A stretch of 35,045 nucleotides of DNA, taken from NCBI RefSeq assembly GCF_002937115.1, contig NZ_NHRY01000037.1, positions 1 through 35,045 of the forward strand, given 5' to 3'. Position numbers and translations under genes: made by a program. The notes below the pieces were generated by a model. That model was not told where the DNA came from and searched no databases. It saw only the letters and a list, made by a program, of their open reading frames with translations. Shown piece after piece: positions 8,418-16,251 of the stretch (its first letter is position 1; each line of letters begins with the position of its first letter). This DNA comes from Rhodopila globiformis. GTDB taxonomy: Bacteria; Pseudomonadota; Alphaproteobacteria; Acetobacterales; Acetobacteraceae.

Positions 8418-8920
8418 TGCTGCACCACCTGCTGCAAGGGCTGCGCCGCCCGCTGACCGAGCCGCCGCCGCCCCCCGACCCGGACCTGGCGGCGCTCGCC
8501 TCCACCCTGGACCAGACCGCCCGCGCGACGCTCGGCCACAGCCTGTCGATCCGGCAGGTGGACGCCGGGTCGTGCAACGGCTGCGAGCTGGAAATCCACG
8601 CGCTCAACAACGCCTTCCACGATTTGGAGCGCTACGGACTGCACTTCGTCGCCTCGCCGCGCCACGCCGACGTCTTGCTGGTCACCGGCCCGGTGACCAG
8701 GAACATGCGCGAGGCGCTGGAGCGCACCTGGCTCGCCACCCCCGATCCGAAATGGGTGGTGGCAGTCGGTGATTGCGGCGCCGATGGCGGGATGTTCGCC
8801 GGCAGCTATGCCGTCGTCGGCGGCGTGGCGACGGTCGTGCCGGTCAACCTGGTGATCCGCGGCTGTCCGCCGACGCCGAAGCAACTGCTCCAGGGCCTGC
8901 TGTCGCTGTTCGGACCCTGA
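8417..8920 (+). CDS. Orphan HyfI/NuoB-family iron-sulfur subunit
   Basis: A 167-residue protein of the NADH dehydrogenase 20-kDa/hydrogenase small-subunit family, which holds one [4Fe-4S] cluster at the electron exit of complex I and group 4 hydrogenases. Four cysteine ligands are visible: C53 and C56 (GSCNGCELE), C120 (VGDCGADGG) and C150 (RGCPPTP). CNGC instead of the tandem CC of NuoB places it with HyfI, EchC or formate hydrogenlyase subunits. VTGPVTRNMREALERTW is also family-typical. It overlaps the acyl-CoA dehydrogenase by one base, yet no large subunit, membrane subunit or maturation gene is nearby. Either its partners are elsewhere or it has been recruited to a different redox role. 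Function here is unproven. Confidence 0.88.
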   Translation: MLHHLLQGLRRPLTEPPPPPDPDLAALASTLDQTARATLGHSLSIRQVDAGSCNGCELEIHALNNAFHDLERYGLHFVASPRHADVLLVTGPVTRNMREALERTWLATPDPKWVVAVGDCGADGGMFAGSYAVVGGVATVVPVNLVIRGCPPTPKQLLQGLLSLFGP

Positions 8921-8982
8921 CCGCGTTTCGGTTGCGCAGCCGACCGGTCACTTTTTCTGGCGCTGAATGCTCCGGCCGGGCA

Positions 8983-9123
8983 TACAGCAGATAGATTGAG
9001 ACGCCGCTTTGGGGGCAGTGGCCTGCCCTCATCGTCACGCAGCACCGTGTGCGGCCTGGATGGCCGGCCATGCCGCGGAAGGGGCGCCGTCGCCTCGTCT
9101 CACCTTACCTGCGGTTTGCTGTA
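8983..9123. mobile_element. MITE-like element, family A copy 2, degenerate
   Basis: A TA-bounded 141-bp copy. The left end TACAGCAGATAGATTGAGAC has lost internal bases of the terminal repeat, while the right end still reads as the reverse complement of TACAGCAAACCGCAGGTAAG. The central palindrome is decayed (CGTCACGCAGCACCGTGTG). Its right end abuts the truncated parvulin frame, so the element provides that frame's only possible start codons. Confidence 0.75.
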
Positions 9124-9588
9124 GCATGGGCCCGCGCCCGCCACATCCTGGTCAGCACCGAGGCCGAGGCGCGCAAGGTGCTGGACGAGCTGCATCATGG
9201 CGCGGATTTCGCGATCCTCGCGCGCGCCGTCAGCAAGGATCCCGATGCCAGCAAGGGCGGCGACCTGGGCTTCTTCCGCCGAGAACAGGTCTGGCCTGGC
9301 TTCGCCGACGTCGCGTTCTCCTTGCAGCCTGGCCAGGTGGCGTCCGATCCGGTGAAGAACGAGTTCGGCTGGCACGTCATCAAGGTCGAGGAGAAGCGCC
9401 TGGTCCCGCCGCCCGCCTATGCCGCCGTTCACGATCAGTTGCGCCAGGAACTGCTCGCCGCGGCGGTACGGCAGTCGGTCAGGCAGGCCCGGGCCCAGCT
9501 CGACATACGCCGGTTCAACCTGGACGGATCGGCTATGGATACCGGTCCCCGGCTCAAGGGCGGCGCCAGCGCCCCGCCGGCGGACTGA
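9124..9588 (+). pseudogene. Truncated parvulin-type peptidyl-prolyl isomerase copy
   Basis: From 9130 the frame reads RARHILVSTEAEARKVLDEL, GGDLGFFRREQVWPGFADVA and FGWHVIKVEEKR: a parvulin domain plus C-terminal tail, closely parallel to the intact gene downstream at 9653. The signal peptide and N-terminal chaperone half are absent, and the homology starts at the edge of the MITE-like element. The open frame runs back to an ATG at 9049, inside the element, so any product would be a chimera without secretion signal. This looks like one copy of a tandem duplication that lost its 5' half. Expression as a short cytoplasmic parvulin cannot be excluded. Confidence 0.7.
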
Positions 9589-9652
9589 GCCCGCGCTTGT
9601 GACGCGCGCAAGGTTCCGTCATAAGCGGGCCCGTCATTCATCAGGGGTTGCC

Positions 9653-10543
9653 ATGAAGCGTTTCCCGGACTGCTCATTCGGGGCTCCGGCCCGTTGGCTT
9701 GCCGTAGCCGCCCTGTGCTGCGCGGTTTCCGCCGGAGCGGCTGTCGCCGATACGAAGCCGGATCCGGTGCTTGCCACGGTGAACGGCCAGCCGATTCACC
9801 TGAGCGACGTCAGGGACGCGGTCGGCAGCCTGCCGCCGCAGGCGCGCGCCATGCCGCCGCAGCAGCTCTATCCCATGCTGCTGGAGCAGTTGATCGACGC
9901 CCGCGCCCTGCTGATCCAGGCGCAGCGCACCGGCCTGGACAAGGACCCCGACGTCCAGAAATCCATGCAGATGGCGGCCGATCATGCGCTGGAAACCGCG
10001 CTGCTGAGCAAGGTGGTGCGCCCGCAGATCACCGATGAGGCGGTGAAGGCCAAGTACGAACAGGACATTGCCAAGAAGCCGGGCGAGATCGAGGTGCATG
10101 CCCGCCACATCCTGGTGCCCGACGAGGCGACGGCGAAGAAGATCATCGCCGAGCTGAAGAAGGGCGCCGACTTCGCCGCGCTGTCGAAGCAGTACAGCAA
10201 GGACCCGGGCGCGGCGCAGCAGGGCGGCGACCTCGGCTTCTTCAAGAAGAGCGAGATGGTGCCGGAATTCGCCGATGTCGCGTTTTCGCTGAAGGACGGC
10301 GAGATCGCGCCGAACCCGGTGAAGACCCAGTTCGGCTGGCACGTGATCCAGGTGCTCGGCCACCGCACCGCGCCGCCGCCGAGCTTCGCGGAGCAGCGTG
10401 ACCAGTTGCGCCAGGCGATGATCCAGGCCGCCGTGCAGAAGGAAGTCGCCTCGGTGCGCAGCGCGGTGAAGATCGAGAAGTTCAACCCGGATGGCACGCC
10501 GGTCAAGCCAACCGACACGGCTGAGCCGCCGCCGGAGAAGTAA
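9653..10543 (+). CDS. Periplasmic parvulin-type peptidyl-prolyl cis-trans isomerase
   Basis: A 296-residue foldase of the PrsA/SurA-like family. A basic N-terminus and hydrophobic segment (WLAVAALCCAVSAGAAVA) form a signal peptide with probable cleavage before DTKPDP. A chaperone-like helical region (about 35-150: VNGQPIHLSDVRDAV, LLEQLIDARALLIQA) follows. The parvulin domain runs from about 150 to 250: HARHILVPDEATAKKII, GGDLGFFKKSEMVPEFA, FGWHVIQVL. The tail is Pro/Lys-rich. The ATG at 9653 is used because it leads directly into the signal peptide. It probably assists folding of exported proteins. A parvulin gene just before argJ is a known arrangement in alphaproteobacteria. Confidence 0.9.
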   Translation: MKRFPDCSFGAPARWLAVAALCCAVSAGAAVADTKPDPVLATVNGQPIHLSDVRDAVGSLPPQARAMPPQQLYPMLLEQLIDARALLIQAQRTGLDKDPDVQKSMQMAADHALETALLSKVVRPQITDEAVKAKYEQDIAKKPGEIEVHARHILVPDEATAKKIIAELKKGADFAALSKQYSKDPGAAQQGGDLGFFKKSEMVPEFADVAFSLKDGEIAPNPVKTQFGWHVIQVLGHRTAPPPSFAEQRDQLRQAMIQAAVQKEVASVRSAVKIEKFNPDGTPVKPTDTAEPPPEK

Positions 10544-10625
10544 TAGCGGCTGGCGCAGAGGCCGGCTGTCGCCGCCGCGGCGGGCCGGACCGTTGCCTCT
10601 CCGCCGCGGCGGGCCGTTCTCTCTC

Positions 10626-10869
10626 CGTCATGGCCGGGCGTGTCCCTACGGGATGCACACATCCTGGAAACGGTCCGCCGCTGCGTTTCCCTTTCGTCAT
10701 GGCCCGGCTTGTCCGGGCCACCTATTCCAGCAGCCGCGACAGGTGGCCCGGACAAGCCGGGCCATGACGATGGAGGAACGCTCTCGGCGCCCAGGCAAGC
10801 ACTTGATTTTACGGTCATTTCCGACTCGTTTCCAGGATGTGTGCATTGCGTAGGGCGTGTCCCGGCCAT
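10626..10869. repeat. Palindromic interspersed repeat, family B copy 2 (inverted)
   Basis: About 244 bp, nearly identical to the reverse complement of 2965-3217, with the same central hairpin CGTCATGGCCCGGCTTGTCC and the same arm containing AAATCAAGTGCTTGCC in reverse. Its right end merges into a family C palindrome. It fills most of the gap between the parvulin gene and argJ. Confidence 0.85.
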
Positions 10870-10920
10870 CCACCCCCCGCCGTCGAAGCGCGGATAGCCG
10901 GGACCCGCCCGGTCCTGACG
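10854..10920. repeat. Family C palindrome (partial)
   Basis: GGCGTGTCCCGGCCATCC, then a spacer CCGTCGAAGCGCGGATA, then GCCGGGACCCGCCCGGTCC form a diverged hairpin. It resembles 17834-17911 and the split copy at 12315-12669. The TA in GGATAGCC is the site used by a MITE in that third copy. Confidence 0.6.
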
Positions 10921-10999
10921 GTGGGGCGAGAAGCGAGCGACGACCCAGCGCCATCGCGCCCGCCACGACACCGCGACACCTGCTATAACCCGACCATCC

Positions 11000-11025
11000 G
11001 CCGCCGGTGCCACCGCACCGGCGGC
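11000..11025 (+). promoter_or_regulatory. GC-rich hairpin in the argJ leader
   Basis: Perfect 11-bp arms GCCGCCGGTGC and GCACCGGCGGC enclose a four-base loop CACC, ending 26 bases before the argJ start. It is not followed by a T-run, so a simple terminator is unlikely. It may affect translation or mark an upstream transcript end. No regulator is identified. Confidence 0.4.
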
Positions 11026-11051
11026 ATCACGTTGAACCAAGGACGGATGCC

Positions 11052-12290
11052 ATGGCCACCGCTGTCTCCCCGCTCGCTGTCGCGCTGCCGGACCTGCCGC
11101 CGCTTGCCGGGGTGCGGCTGTCCTCGGCGGCTGCGGGCATTCGCTACCAGGGGCGCACCGACGTCGTGATGATGGAGGTGGCGCCCGGCAGCACGGTGGC
11201 CGGCGTGTTCACCTCCAACAAGTGCCCCGGCGCGCCGATTGACTGGTGCCGGGCGGCGCTGGCGGGCGGCCGGGCGCGGATGGTGGTGGTGAATGCCGGC
11301 AATGCCAACGTATTCACCGGCAAGGCCGGCCGCGACGCCTGCGCCGCCACCGCCGACGCGGCGGCGCAACTGGCCAGATGTGAGCCGCAGCAGGTCTTCG
11401 TCGCCTCTACCGGCGTGATTGGCGAGGTACTGCCGCACCAGAAGCTGGTGGCGGCGCTGCCCGGCCTGCACGCCGATCTGCGCGCCGACAGCTGGGAGGC
11501 CGCCGCGCGCGGCATCATGACCACCGACACCTTCCCCAAGGCGTCCACCCGCCTGGCGCAAATCGGCGGCGCGCCGGTGCGGATCACCGGCATCGCCAAG
11601 GGCAGCGGCATGATCGCTCCCGACATGGCGACGATGCTGTGCTTCGTGTTCACCGACGCGAAGATCCCGGCGGAGGCGTTGCAGGCCATGCTGGCGGCCG
11701 GCGTCGAGGGCAGCTTCAACTGCACCACCGTCGATTCCGACACCTCGACCTCCGACACCGTGCTGCTGGTCGCCACCGGGCAGGCGCAACATCCCGAGAT
11801 CCCGGCCGCCGCCGAGGCCCGCGCCACGATGCTGGCCGACTTCGCCGGCGCCCTGAACGACGTGCTGCTGGATCTGGCGCTGCAGGTGATCCGCGACGGG
11901 GAGGGCGCGCAGAAGCTGGTGCGGATCGACGTCACCGGCGCCGCCAGCGACCCCTCGGCCAAGCGGATCGCCCTGGCCGTGGCGAACTCCCCCCTGGTGA
12001 AGACCGCGATCGCCGGCGAGGACGCCAACTGGGGCCGCATCGTCATGGCCGTCGGCAAGGCCGGGGAGCCGGCGGACCGCGACGCCCTGTCCGTCGGCGT
12101 CGGCGGGGTCTGGATGGCCCGCAACGGCGCGGTGATCCCCGGTTATGACGAGGCGCCGGTGGTGGCGCACATGAAGGGACGGGAAGTCGGGATCGCGATC
12201 GACATCGGCCTGGGCCAGGGCAAGGCCACGGTCTGGACCTGCGACCTGACGCACGGCTACATCGACATCAACGGCTCCTACCGGAGCTGA
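11052..12290 (+). CDS. argJ: Bifunctional glutamate N-acetyltransferase/ornithine acetyltransferase
   Basis: A 412-residue ArgJ, which transfers acetyl from N-acetylornithine to glutamate in the cyclic arginine pathway. Family marks are present: VFTSNKCPGAPIDWCR, VVNAGNANVFTGKAG, VFVASTGVIGE, GIMTTDTFPK, and the self-cleavage motif KGSGMIAPDMATML. Cleavage in this family occurs between Ala193 and Thr194, giving alpha and beta chains with T194 as nucleophile. The C-terminus (WTCDLTHGYIDINGSYRS) is the typical ArgJ ending. ATG at 11052 fits the family length. Its upstream neighbour is a secreted parvulin, but repeats of about 300 bp separate them, so argJ probably has its own promoter. Confidence 0.96.
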   Translation: MATAVSPLAVALPDLPPLAGVRLSSAAAGIRYQGRTDVVMMEVAPGSTVAGVFTSNKCPGAPIDWCRAALAGGRARMVVVNAGNANVFTGKAGRDACAATADAAAQLARCEPQQVFVASTGVIGEVLPHQKLVAALPGLHADLRADSWEAAARGIMTTDTFPKASTRLAQIGGAPVRITGIAKGSGMIAPDMATMLCFVFTDAKIPAEALQAMLAAGVEGSFNCTTVDSDTSTSDTVLLVATGQAQHPEIPAAAEARATMLADFAGALNDVLLDLALQVIRDGEGAQKLVRIDVTGAASDPSAKRIALAVANSPLVKTAIAGEDANWGRIVMAVGKAGEPADRDALSVGVGGVWMARNGAVIPGYDEAPVVAHMKGREVGIAIDIGLGQGKATVWTCDLTHGYIDINGSYRS

Positions 12291-12314
12291 TCGGCATCAG
12301 GTCCGTTGCTCTAT

Positions 12315-12669
12315 CGTCATGGCCGGGCGTGTCCCGGCCATCCGCTTCCCGCCGTCGCAGCACAGATACAGCAGACCGCAGGTTAATTGGGACGCAGACG
12401 GCCTGTCTTTATCGTCATGGCCCGGCTTGTCCCTACGCAATGCACACATCCTGGAAACGAGTCGGAAATGACCGTAAAATCAAGTGCTTGCCTCACGGCC
12501 GAGAGCGTTCCCCCATCGTCATGGCCCGGCTTGTCCGGGCCACCTGTCGCGGCACACGTGCTGGAATAGGTGGCCCGGACAAGCCGGGCCATGACGAGTG
12601 AGGTGCGCCGTCGCCGTGTCTCAACCAACCTGCGGTCTGCTGTAGCCGGGATACGTCCCGCCGTGACCG
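12315..12669. repeat. Family C palindrome split by a MITE
   Basis: The left part, 12315-12366, reads CGTCATGGCCGGGCGTGTCC to GCAGCACAGA. The right part, from 12645, reads GCCGGGATACGTCCCGCCG. Joined through a single TA they rebuild a family C hairpin like 10854-10920 (GCGCGGATAGCCGGGACC) and 17834-17911. The intervening DNA is a family A element with TA at each end. Confidence 0.75.
12367..12644. mobile_element. MITE-like element, family A copy 3, carrying family B sequence
   Basis: A TA-bounded 278-bp copy with intact ends (TACAGCAGACCGCAGGTTAA at left; the right end is the reverse complement of TACAGCAGACCGCAGGTTGG). It is about 100 bp longer than other copies because family B arm sequence (CTACGCAATGCACACATCC through AAATCAAGTGCTTGCC) lies between its left end and central hairpin. 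The junction falls within the shared GGCTTGTCC text, suggesting recombination or template switching between A and B elements. Confidence 0.85.
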
Positions 12670-12769
12670 AGGGGCAACGGGTGCGGCAGCCCGATTCTTC
12701 GCTGTTCACCACCTTGTCCTGGAACCCCCACAGGCCGAACGACAGCCGATGCGGCGCGGAACCGCTTTC

Positions 12770-13099
12770 CTAACGATCGTGCTTCTGGAAGACCGCCCCA
12801 AGCAAAAGCTCAAACACTTTTGCCGTAATGAAAGCGGGCACGACGGCAGCCGCCAGGACGAGATAGATGTACCCCTGGCTAACCAGCACAGTCCAGGCCG
12901 GCTGGGCCGGATGTGCCTGCAGAACCATATTGCCAACGTAGTAGAGCGGGTAGGATGCGCCGACGAACGTGCCCAGAAGGGCGCCAGGCCAGTAGGTCTT
13001 GTTCGGCGTCGGGCGATAGGCTGGCGCCTTTCCTTTACCTGTATAGCTCTGTATTCCCTCTTGACCTTCGGGGAGTGCGGCGGAACGTTTTTTGAACAT
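12770..13099 (-). CDS. Small membrane protein of unknown function
   Basis: A 109-residue protein with a polar N-terminus (GQEGIQSYTGKGKAPAYRP) and two hydrophobic segments at about 38-60 (WPGALLGTFVGASYPLYYVG) and 68-92 (WTVLVSQGYIYLVLAAAVVP), so probably an inner-membrane hairpin. The start at 13099 (MFKKRSAALPEG) is favoured because AAAGGA lies seven bases before it; an in-frame ATG two codons upstream (13105) is too close to that site. I do not recognise the family. Neighbours give no functional clue. Confidence 0.65.
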   Translation of the reverse strand: MFKKRSAALPEGQEGIQSYTGKGKAPAYRPTPNKTYWPGALLGTFVGASYPLYYVGNMVLQAHPAQPAWTVLVSQGYIYLVLAAAVVPAFITAKVFELLLGAVFQKHDR

Positions 13100-13105
13100 G
13101 GTCAT

Positions 13106-13481
13106 ATCCTTTGCCGTTAGCTCACGGGAAGCTGACGTAGCCGGGTCCGACGGAGTCCACCGAAGCAATAGCATAACGAATGATCAACCGCCATACCCAG
13201 GTGTGACCGTGCGGCCCGCGGCGCAACCAGTCGGCGCAACCAATCGGCGCCTCAGGCGGCTCGCAACGGCGGCGGCGCGGGAATTCGTCGCTACACAGCA
13301 ATGACTGGCCGCATCTGTGCAAGCGTCTGGACACAAACATGTCACATGCCGATCGATCGCCGCCCGTACCGGGATGTCGCCGCGTCTGTGGAGAGACGCT
13401 GCGTGGCGCTGCCGGTGACGGGCAGGCCGGCATTCAGGCGGATCGGAGCGCCTCCGCTCCGCCCGGCCGATGGCCCCGGGC
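13106..13481. other. Intergenic region without a supported gene
   Basis: Frames are open here on both strands but read as Arg/Pro/Ser-rich composition with no motif. CGGCGCAACCAGTCGGCGCAACC contains a short tandem direct repeat near 13216-13240. Promoter sequence for the minus-strand gene ending at 12770 should lie just right of 13105. Confidence 0.5.
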
Positions 13482-13835
13482 TCAGGCCGAGCCCTTCATC
13501 TGCTCGACCTCGGTTTGCAGGCGGCTGATCTGGCGATGCATCAGGCTGACGACCTCCGACAGCGCCCGCAGTTCCTCCCGCGTGTTGTCGTTCGCGCGCC
13601 GCACCGCATCGGCCGTGCCGAAATTGACCGCGATGTCGTCACGGATTTTGGTGTTCATGTCTTCCCGCCGATCCATGCGGGCCATCAGGTCCACGCGCAG
13701 GGAGGTCTGGCCGGTTTCCAGCCTGATTTGCCTGTCCTCCAGCGATGTCTGTCCGGCTTCAAGCCGGGCCTGACCCGCTTCGAGCGTCTTCTGGCCGGCT
13801 TTCAGGTCATTGAGAATCGCCAGGACCTGCTGCAT
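13482..13835 (-). CDS. Small coiled-coil protein with heptad repeats
   Basis: A 117-residue, almost wholly helical protein. Residues about 10-48 are regular seven-residue repeats of the type L-x-A-G-Q-x-x: LKAGQKT, LEAGQAR, LEAGQTS, LEDRQIR, LETGQTS, LRVDLMA. A less regular helical part and a second coiled coil (LSEVVSLMHRQISRLQTEVEQM) follow. The start at 13835 (MQQVLAILNDL) is chosen because upstream frame text is not helical and lacks a ribosome site. Such proteins are common and uncharacterised in alphaproteobacteria; they may oligomerise as parallel bundles. No enzymatic motif is present. Confidence 0.65.
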   Translation of the reverse strand: MQQVLAILNDLKAGQKTLEAGQARLEAGQTSLEDRQIRLETGQTSLRVDLMARMDRREDMNTKIRDDIAVNFGTADAVRRANDNTREELRALSEVVSLMHRQISRLQTEVEQMKGSA

Positions 13836-14067
13836 CACGTCACCGCTTACCGGTCCGCTCCTTGAACACCGGGGCAAGATACCCGGCGGCACCACAACCA
13901 CGCCGTGCTGCGCCGCGGCAGGAAAGGGAACGCCGCATGCACCACGTCTGGTCGAGCCATATAAAGCATGCCGGGCAATCTGTTGTACAATTTTGTCATC
14001 AGGACGAAACTGGATTGGCCCAACCGGGCGCTTCATACAGGCGCTTCATACAAATGTCCGGCGACGA

Positions 14068-14406
14068 TCAGGAACACCCCGGGTTCGCCGCCCGGCAGCG
14101 CGCCTCGAACTCCTCCGATATGAACTCCGGGCGCCTGTACAGCCCCTTCAGCCACGCCGCGAGCATGCACAGCTCCTCCAGCTTCACCACCTCGTCCAGC
14201 GTGCCGTCGGGAAACGCCAGGCCGAAACTCCTGCCGATGATCTCCAGCAATGCCTCCACCTGCTCGATCACCAGGCCGCAATCGGTTTCCAGCACGGCGG
14301 TGTGGACCAGGATCGTTTCGTCCACGTCGAAATCATCGCGGATCAGCTTCACGATCCACCGGAACATGTTCATCCAGTTCTTCACGTCGTCGGTCGGCGG
14401 GGTCAT
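14068..14406 (-). CDS. Hypothetical protein, helical, weak acyl-carrier-like pattern
   Basis: A 112-residue acidic protein. The order of segments (DDFDVDETILVHTAVLETD, then CGLVIEQVEALLEIIGRSFG, then LDEVVKLEELCMLAAWLKG) recalls the helix layout of acyl-carrier-like or DUF1493-like proteins, but no Asp-Ser phosphopantetheine site is seen. It has four Cys residues, two in the last few positions (CRAANPGC). ATG at 14406 is the only good start. Function is unknown and the ACP resemblance is tentative. Confidence 0.55.
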   Translation of the reverse strand: MTPPTDDVKNWMNMFRWIVKLIRDDFDVDETILVHTAVLETDCGLVIEQVEALLEIIGRSFGLAFPDGTLDEVVKLEELCMLAAWLKGLYRRPEFISEEFEARCRAANPGCS

Positions 14407-14733
14407 GCGTGCGCCTCGGGGCCTCCTGGTCCCACCAGTATAGGTTGTCTCTCCGCCGGAAGAAACATATTACGCCTCAGAATATAATTGTATTGCCATC
14501 CCGGCCCCACGGCCATTGCCGCTTGCATCCGGGGTTTCCGGCCGCCGGCACGCCGCGACCGTCCGCGCCCGGCCGTTGAACGGATGGCCGCCCGGGGGGC
14601 GACCTGCGCCGCATCCGAGCCGGTCATGCCCTCGCCCTGCCTGCAACATCCGGTAGCAAAGGATTGGCAAGCGATCCGCCACGGTGCCGCCGGCACCCTT
14701 CCCCTCGGCCGCCGCCGGCGCGACACTGGCGGC
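14407..14733. other. Divergent intergenic region
   Basis: It separates the minus-strand hypothetical gene from the DHA2 exporter. 14440-14500 is locally AT-rich (GAAACATATTACG, AGAATATAATTGTATTG), unusual for this GC-rich window and a likely promoter zone. The frame of the exporter is open through here, but the text has no membrane-protein character before the ATG at 14734. Confidence 0.45.
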
Positions 14734-16182
14734 ATGCCGGATCCGACCACCCATCCCACCCGCGTCTCGACGCAGACCCGCCTGACCGCGGTCATCGTCG
14801 CCTGCGCGCTGTTCATGCAGAACCTCGACTCCACCGTCATCGCCACCGCCCTGCCGACGATGGCGCGCGCGTTCGGCTACGATCCGGTGCGAATGAACGT
14901 GGCGCTGACCTCCTACCTGCTCAGCCTGACCGTGTTCATCCCGGCCAGCGGCTGGGTGGCGGACCGCTTCGGCACCCGCAACGTGTTCCGCGCGGCGATC
15001 GTGGTGTTCACCATCGGTTCCATCCTGTGCGGCCTGTCCGACGGCTTGGTCGAGCTGGTCGCCGCCCGCGTGCTGCAAGGCCTCGGCGGCGCCATGATGG
15101 TGCCGGTCGGCCGGCTGCTGCTGCTGCGCACCGCGGCGAAGTCCGAGCTGGTCGCCGCCATGGCCTGGCTGACGATGCCCGCCCTGCTCGGCCCGGTCGT
15201 CGGCCCGCCGCTGGGCGGCTTCATCGTCACGTATTTCAGCTGGCGCTGGACCTTCTTCATCAACATCCCCATCGGCATCATCGGCCTGGCCGCCGTCACC
15301 CTGTTCATCACCGATTTCCGCGAGCCGCCGAAGGGCGCCTTCGACCTGCGTGGCCTGGCGCTGGTCGGCATTGGCCTGGCCTGCGCTACGTTCGGGCTGG
15401 AAACCGTCGGCCGCGGCGTCACCTCCGCCGCACTGACCGAGGCGATGATCGCCGGCGGCCTGGCCGCCGCGTTCCTGTACTACCTGCATGCCCGCCGCCA
15501 CCCCGCGCCGCTGCTGGACTTCACCCTGATGCGGCTGCCCACTTTCAGCCTGTCCTTCACCGCGATGATGCTGTTCCGCACCGGCATCGGCGCCATCCCC
15601 TTCCTGTTGCCGATGATGCTGCAGGTCGGCTTCGGCGACTCGGCGGCGCGCAGCGGCCTGATCACTTTCGCCAGCTCGGCCGGCGCGCTGGTGATGAAGC
15701 CGGCGGCGCAGCACGCGCTGCGGCTGTTCGGCTTCCGCAACACGCTGCTGTGGAACGGCGTGCTGTCCGGGATCATGCTGGCCGCCTGCGCCGCCTTTCG
15801 CCCAACCTGGCCGGCGGCGGCGATCTATGCCGTGCTGCTGGTCGGCGGCTTCCTGCGCTCCTTGCAGTTCACCGCCTACAACACCCTGGCCTATGGCGAC
15901 GTGAAGCGGGCGCAGATGAGCGCGGCGACCAGCCTGTACACCGCCGGGCAGCAGTTCGCCGGCACCATCGGCGTCTCCATCGGCGCCCTGTCGCTGGAGC
16001 TGGCGCGCCTCGCCTCGGGCCACGGCACGCCGCAGACCGCCGACTTCAGCACGGCTTTCGTCGTCGTCAGCCTGATGGCGCTGGCCGCGGCGCCGATTGC
16101 GCTGTTCATGCCGGCCACCGCCGGCGACGAACTGACCGGGCGGCGGCAAGGCGTTGCACCGGTGCCGAAGGCCGGCGAGTAA
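14734..16182 (+). CDS. DHA2-family (EmrB/QacA-type) MFS exporter
   Basis: A 482-residue inner-membrane protein with about 14 hydrophobic segments, the size and topology of proton-driven drug exporters. Helix 1 carries MQNLDSTVIATALPTMA, the D-S/T-x-I/V-x-x-A-L-P motif diagnostic of DHA2 members. SGWVADRFGTRNV is the motif A loop, and GPVVGPPLGGFIV is the exporter antiporter motif C. YFSWRWTFFINIPIGI follows, also classic. It is monocistronic, and the start gives a short polar N-terminus before helix 1. Substrates cannot be predicted. No regulator gene or membrane-fusion partner is adjacent. Confidence 0.92.
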   Translation: MPDPTTHPTRVSTQTRLTAVIVACALFMQNLDSTVIATALPTMARAFGYDPVRMNVALTSYLLSLTVFIPASGWVADRFGTRNVFRAAIVVFTIGSILCGLSDGLVELVAARVLQGLGGAMMVPVGRLLLLRTAAKSELVAAMAWLTMPALLGPVVGPPLGGFIVTYFSWRWTFFINIPIGIIGLAAVTLFITDFREPPKGAFDLRGLALVGIGLACATFGLETVGRGVTSAALTEAMIAGGLAAAFLYYLHARRHPAPLLDFTLMRLPTFSLSFTAMMLFRTGIGAIPFLLPMMLQVGFGDSAARSGLITFASSAGALVMKPAAQHALRLFGFRNTLLWNGVLSGIMLAACAAFRPTWPAAAIYAVLLVGGFLRSLQFTAYNTLAYGDVKRAQMSAATSLYTAGQQFAGTIGVSIGALSLELARLASGHGTPQTADFSTAFVVVSLMALAAAPIALFMPATAGDELTGRRQGVAPVPKAGE

Positions 16183-16251
16183 CCGCCGCTTTCGCTTGCC
16201 GCCGCGTGCTTTCGCTTCGCCTTGGGCGCCGCCGCTGGTATGACCCGGCGC

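Noticed and set aside
10560..10620. Factor-independent terminator after the parvulin gene
   Set aside because: GC-rich inverted text is present (CGCCGCGGCGGGCC) but no T-run follows, so it cannot be called.
2965..12669. CRISPR array
   Set aside because: The repeats are long palindromes scattered between genes, not short direct repeats with regular unique spacers, and no cas genes occur.
13122..13433. A 103-codon minus-strand ORF upstream of the small membrane protein
   Set aside because: No start signal and a random, Arg/Cys/Pro-rich composition.
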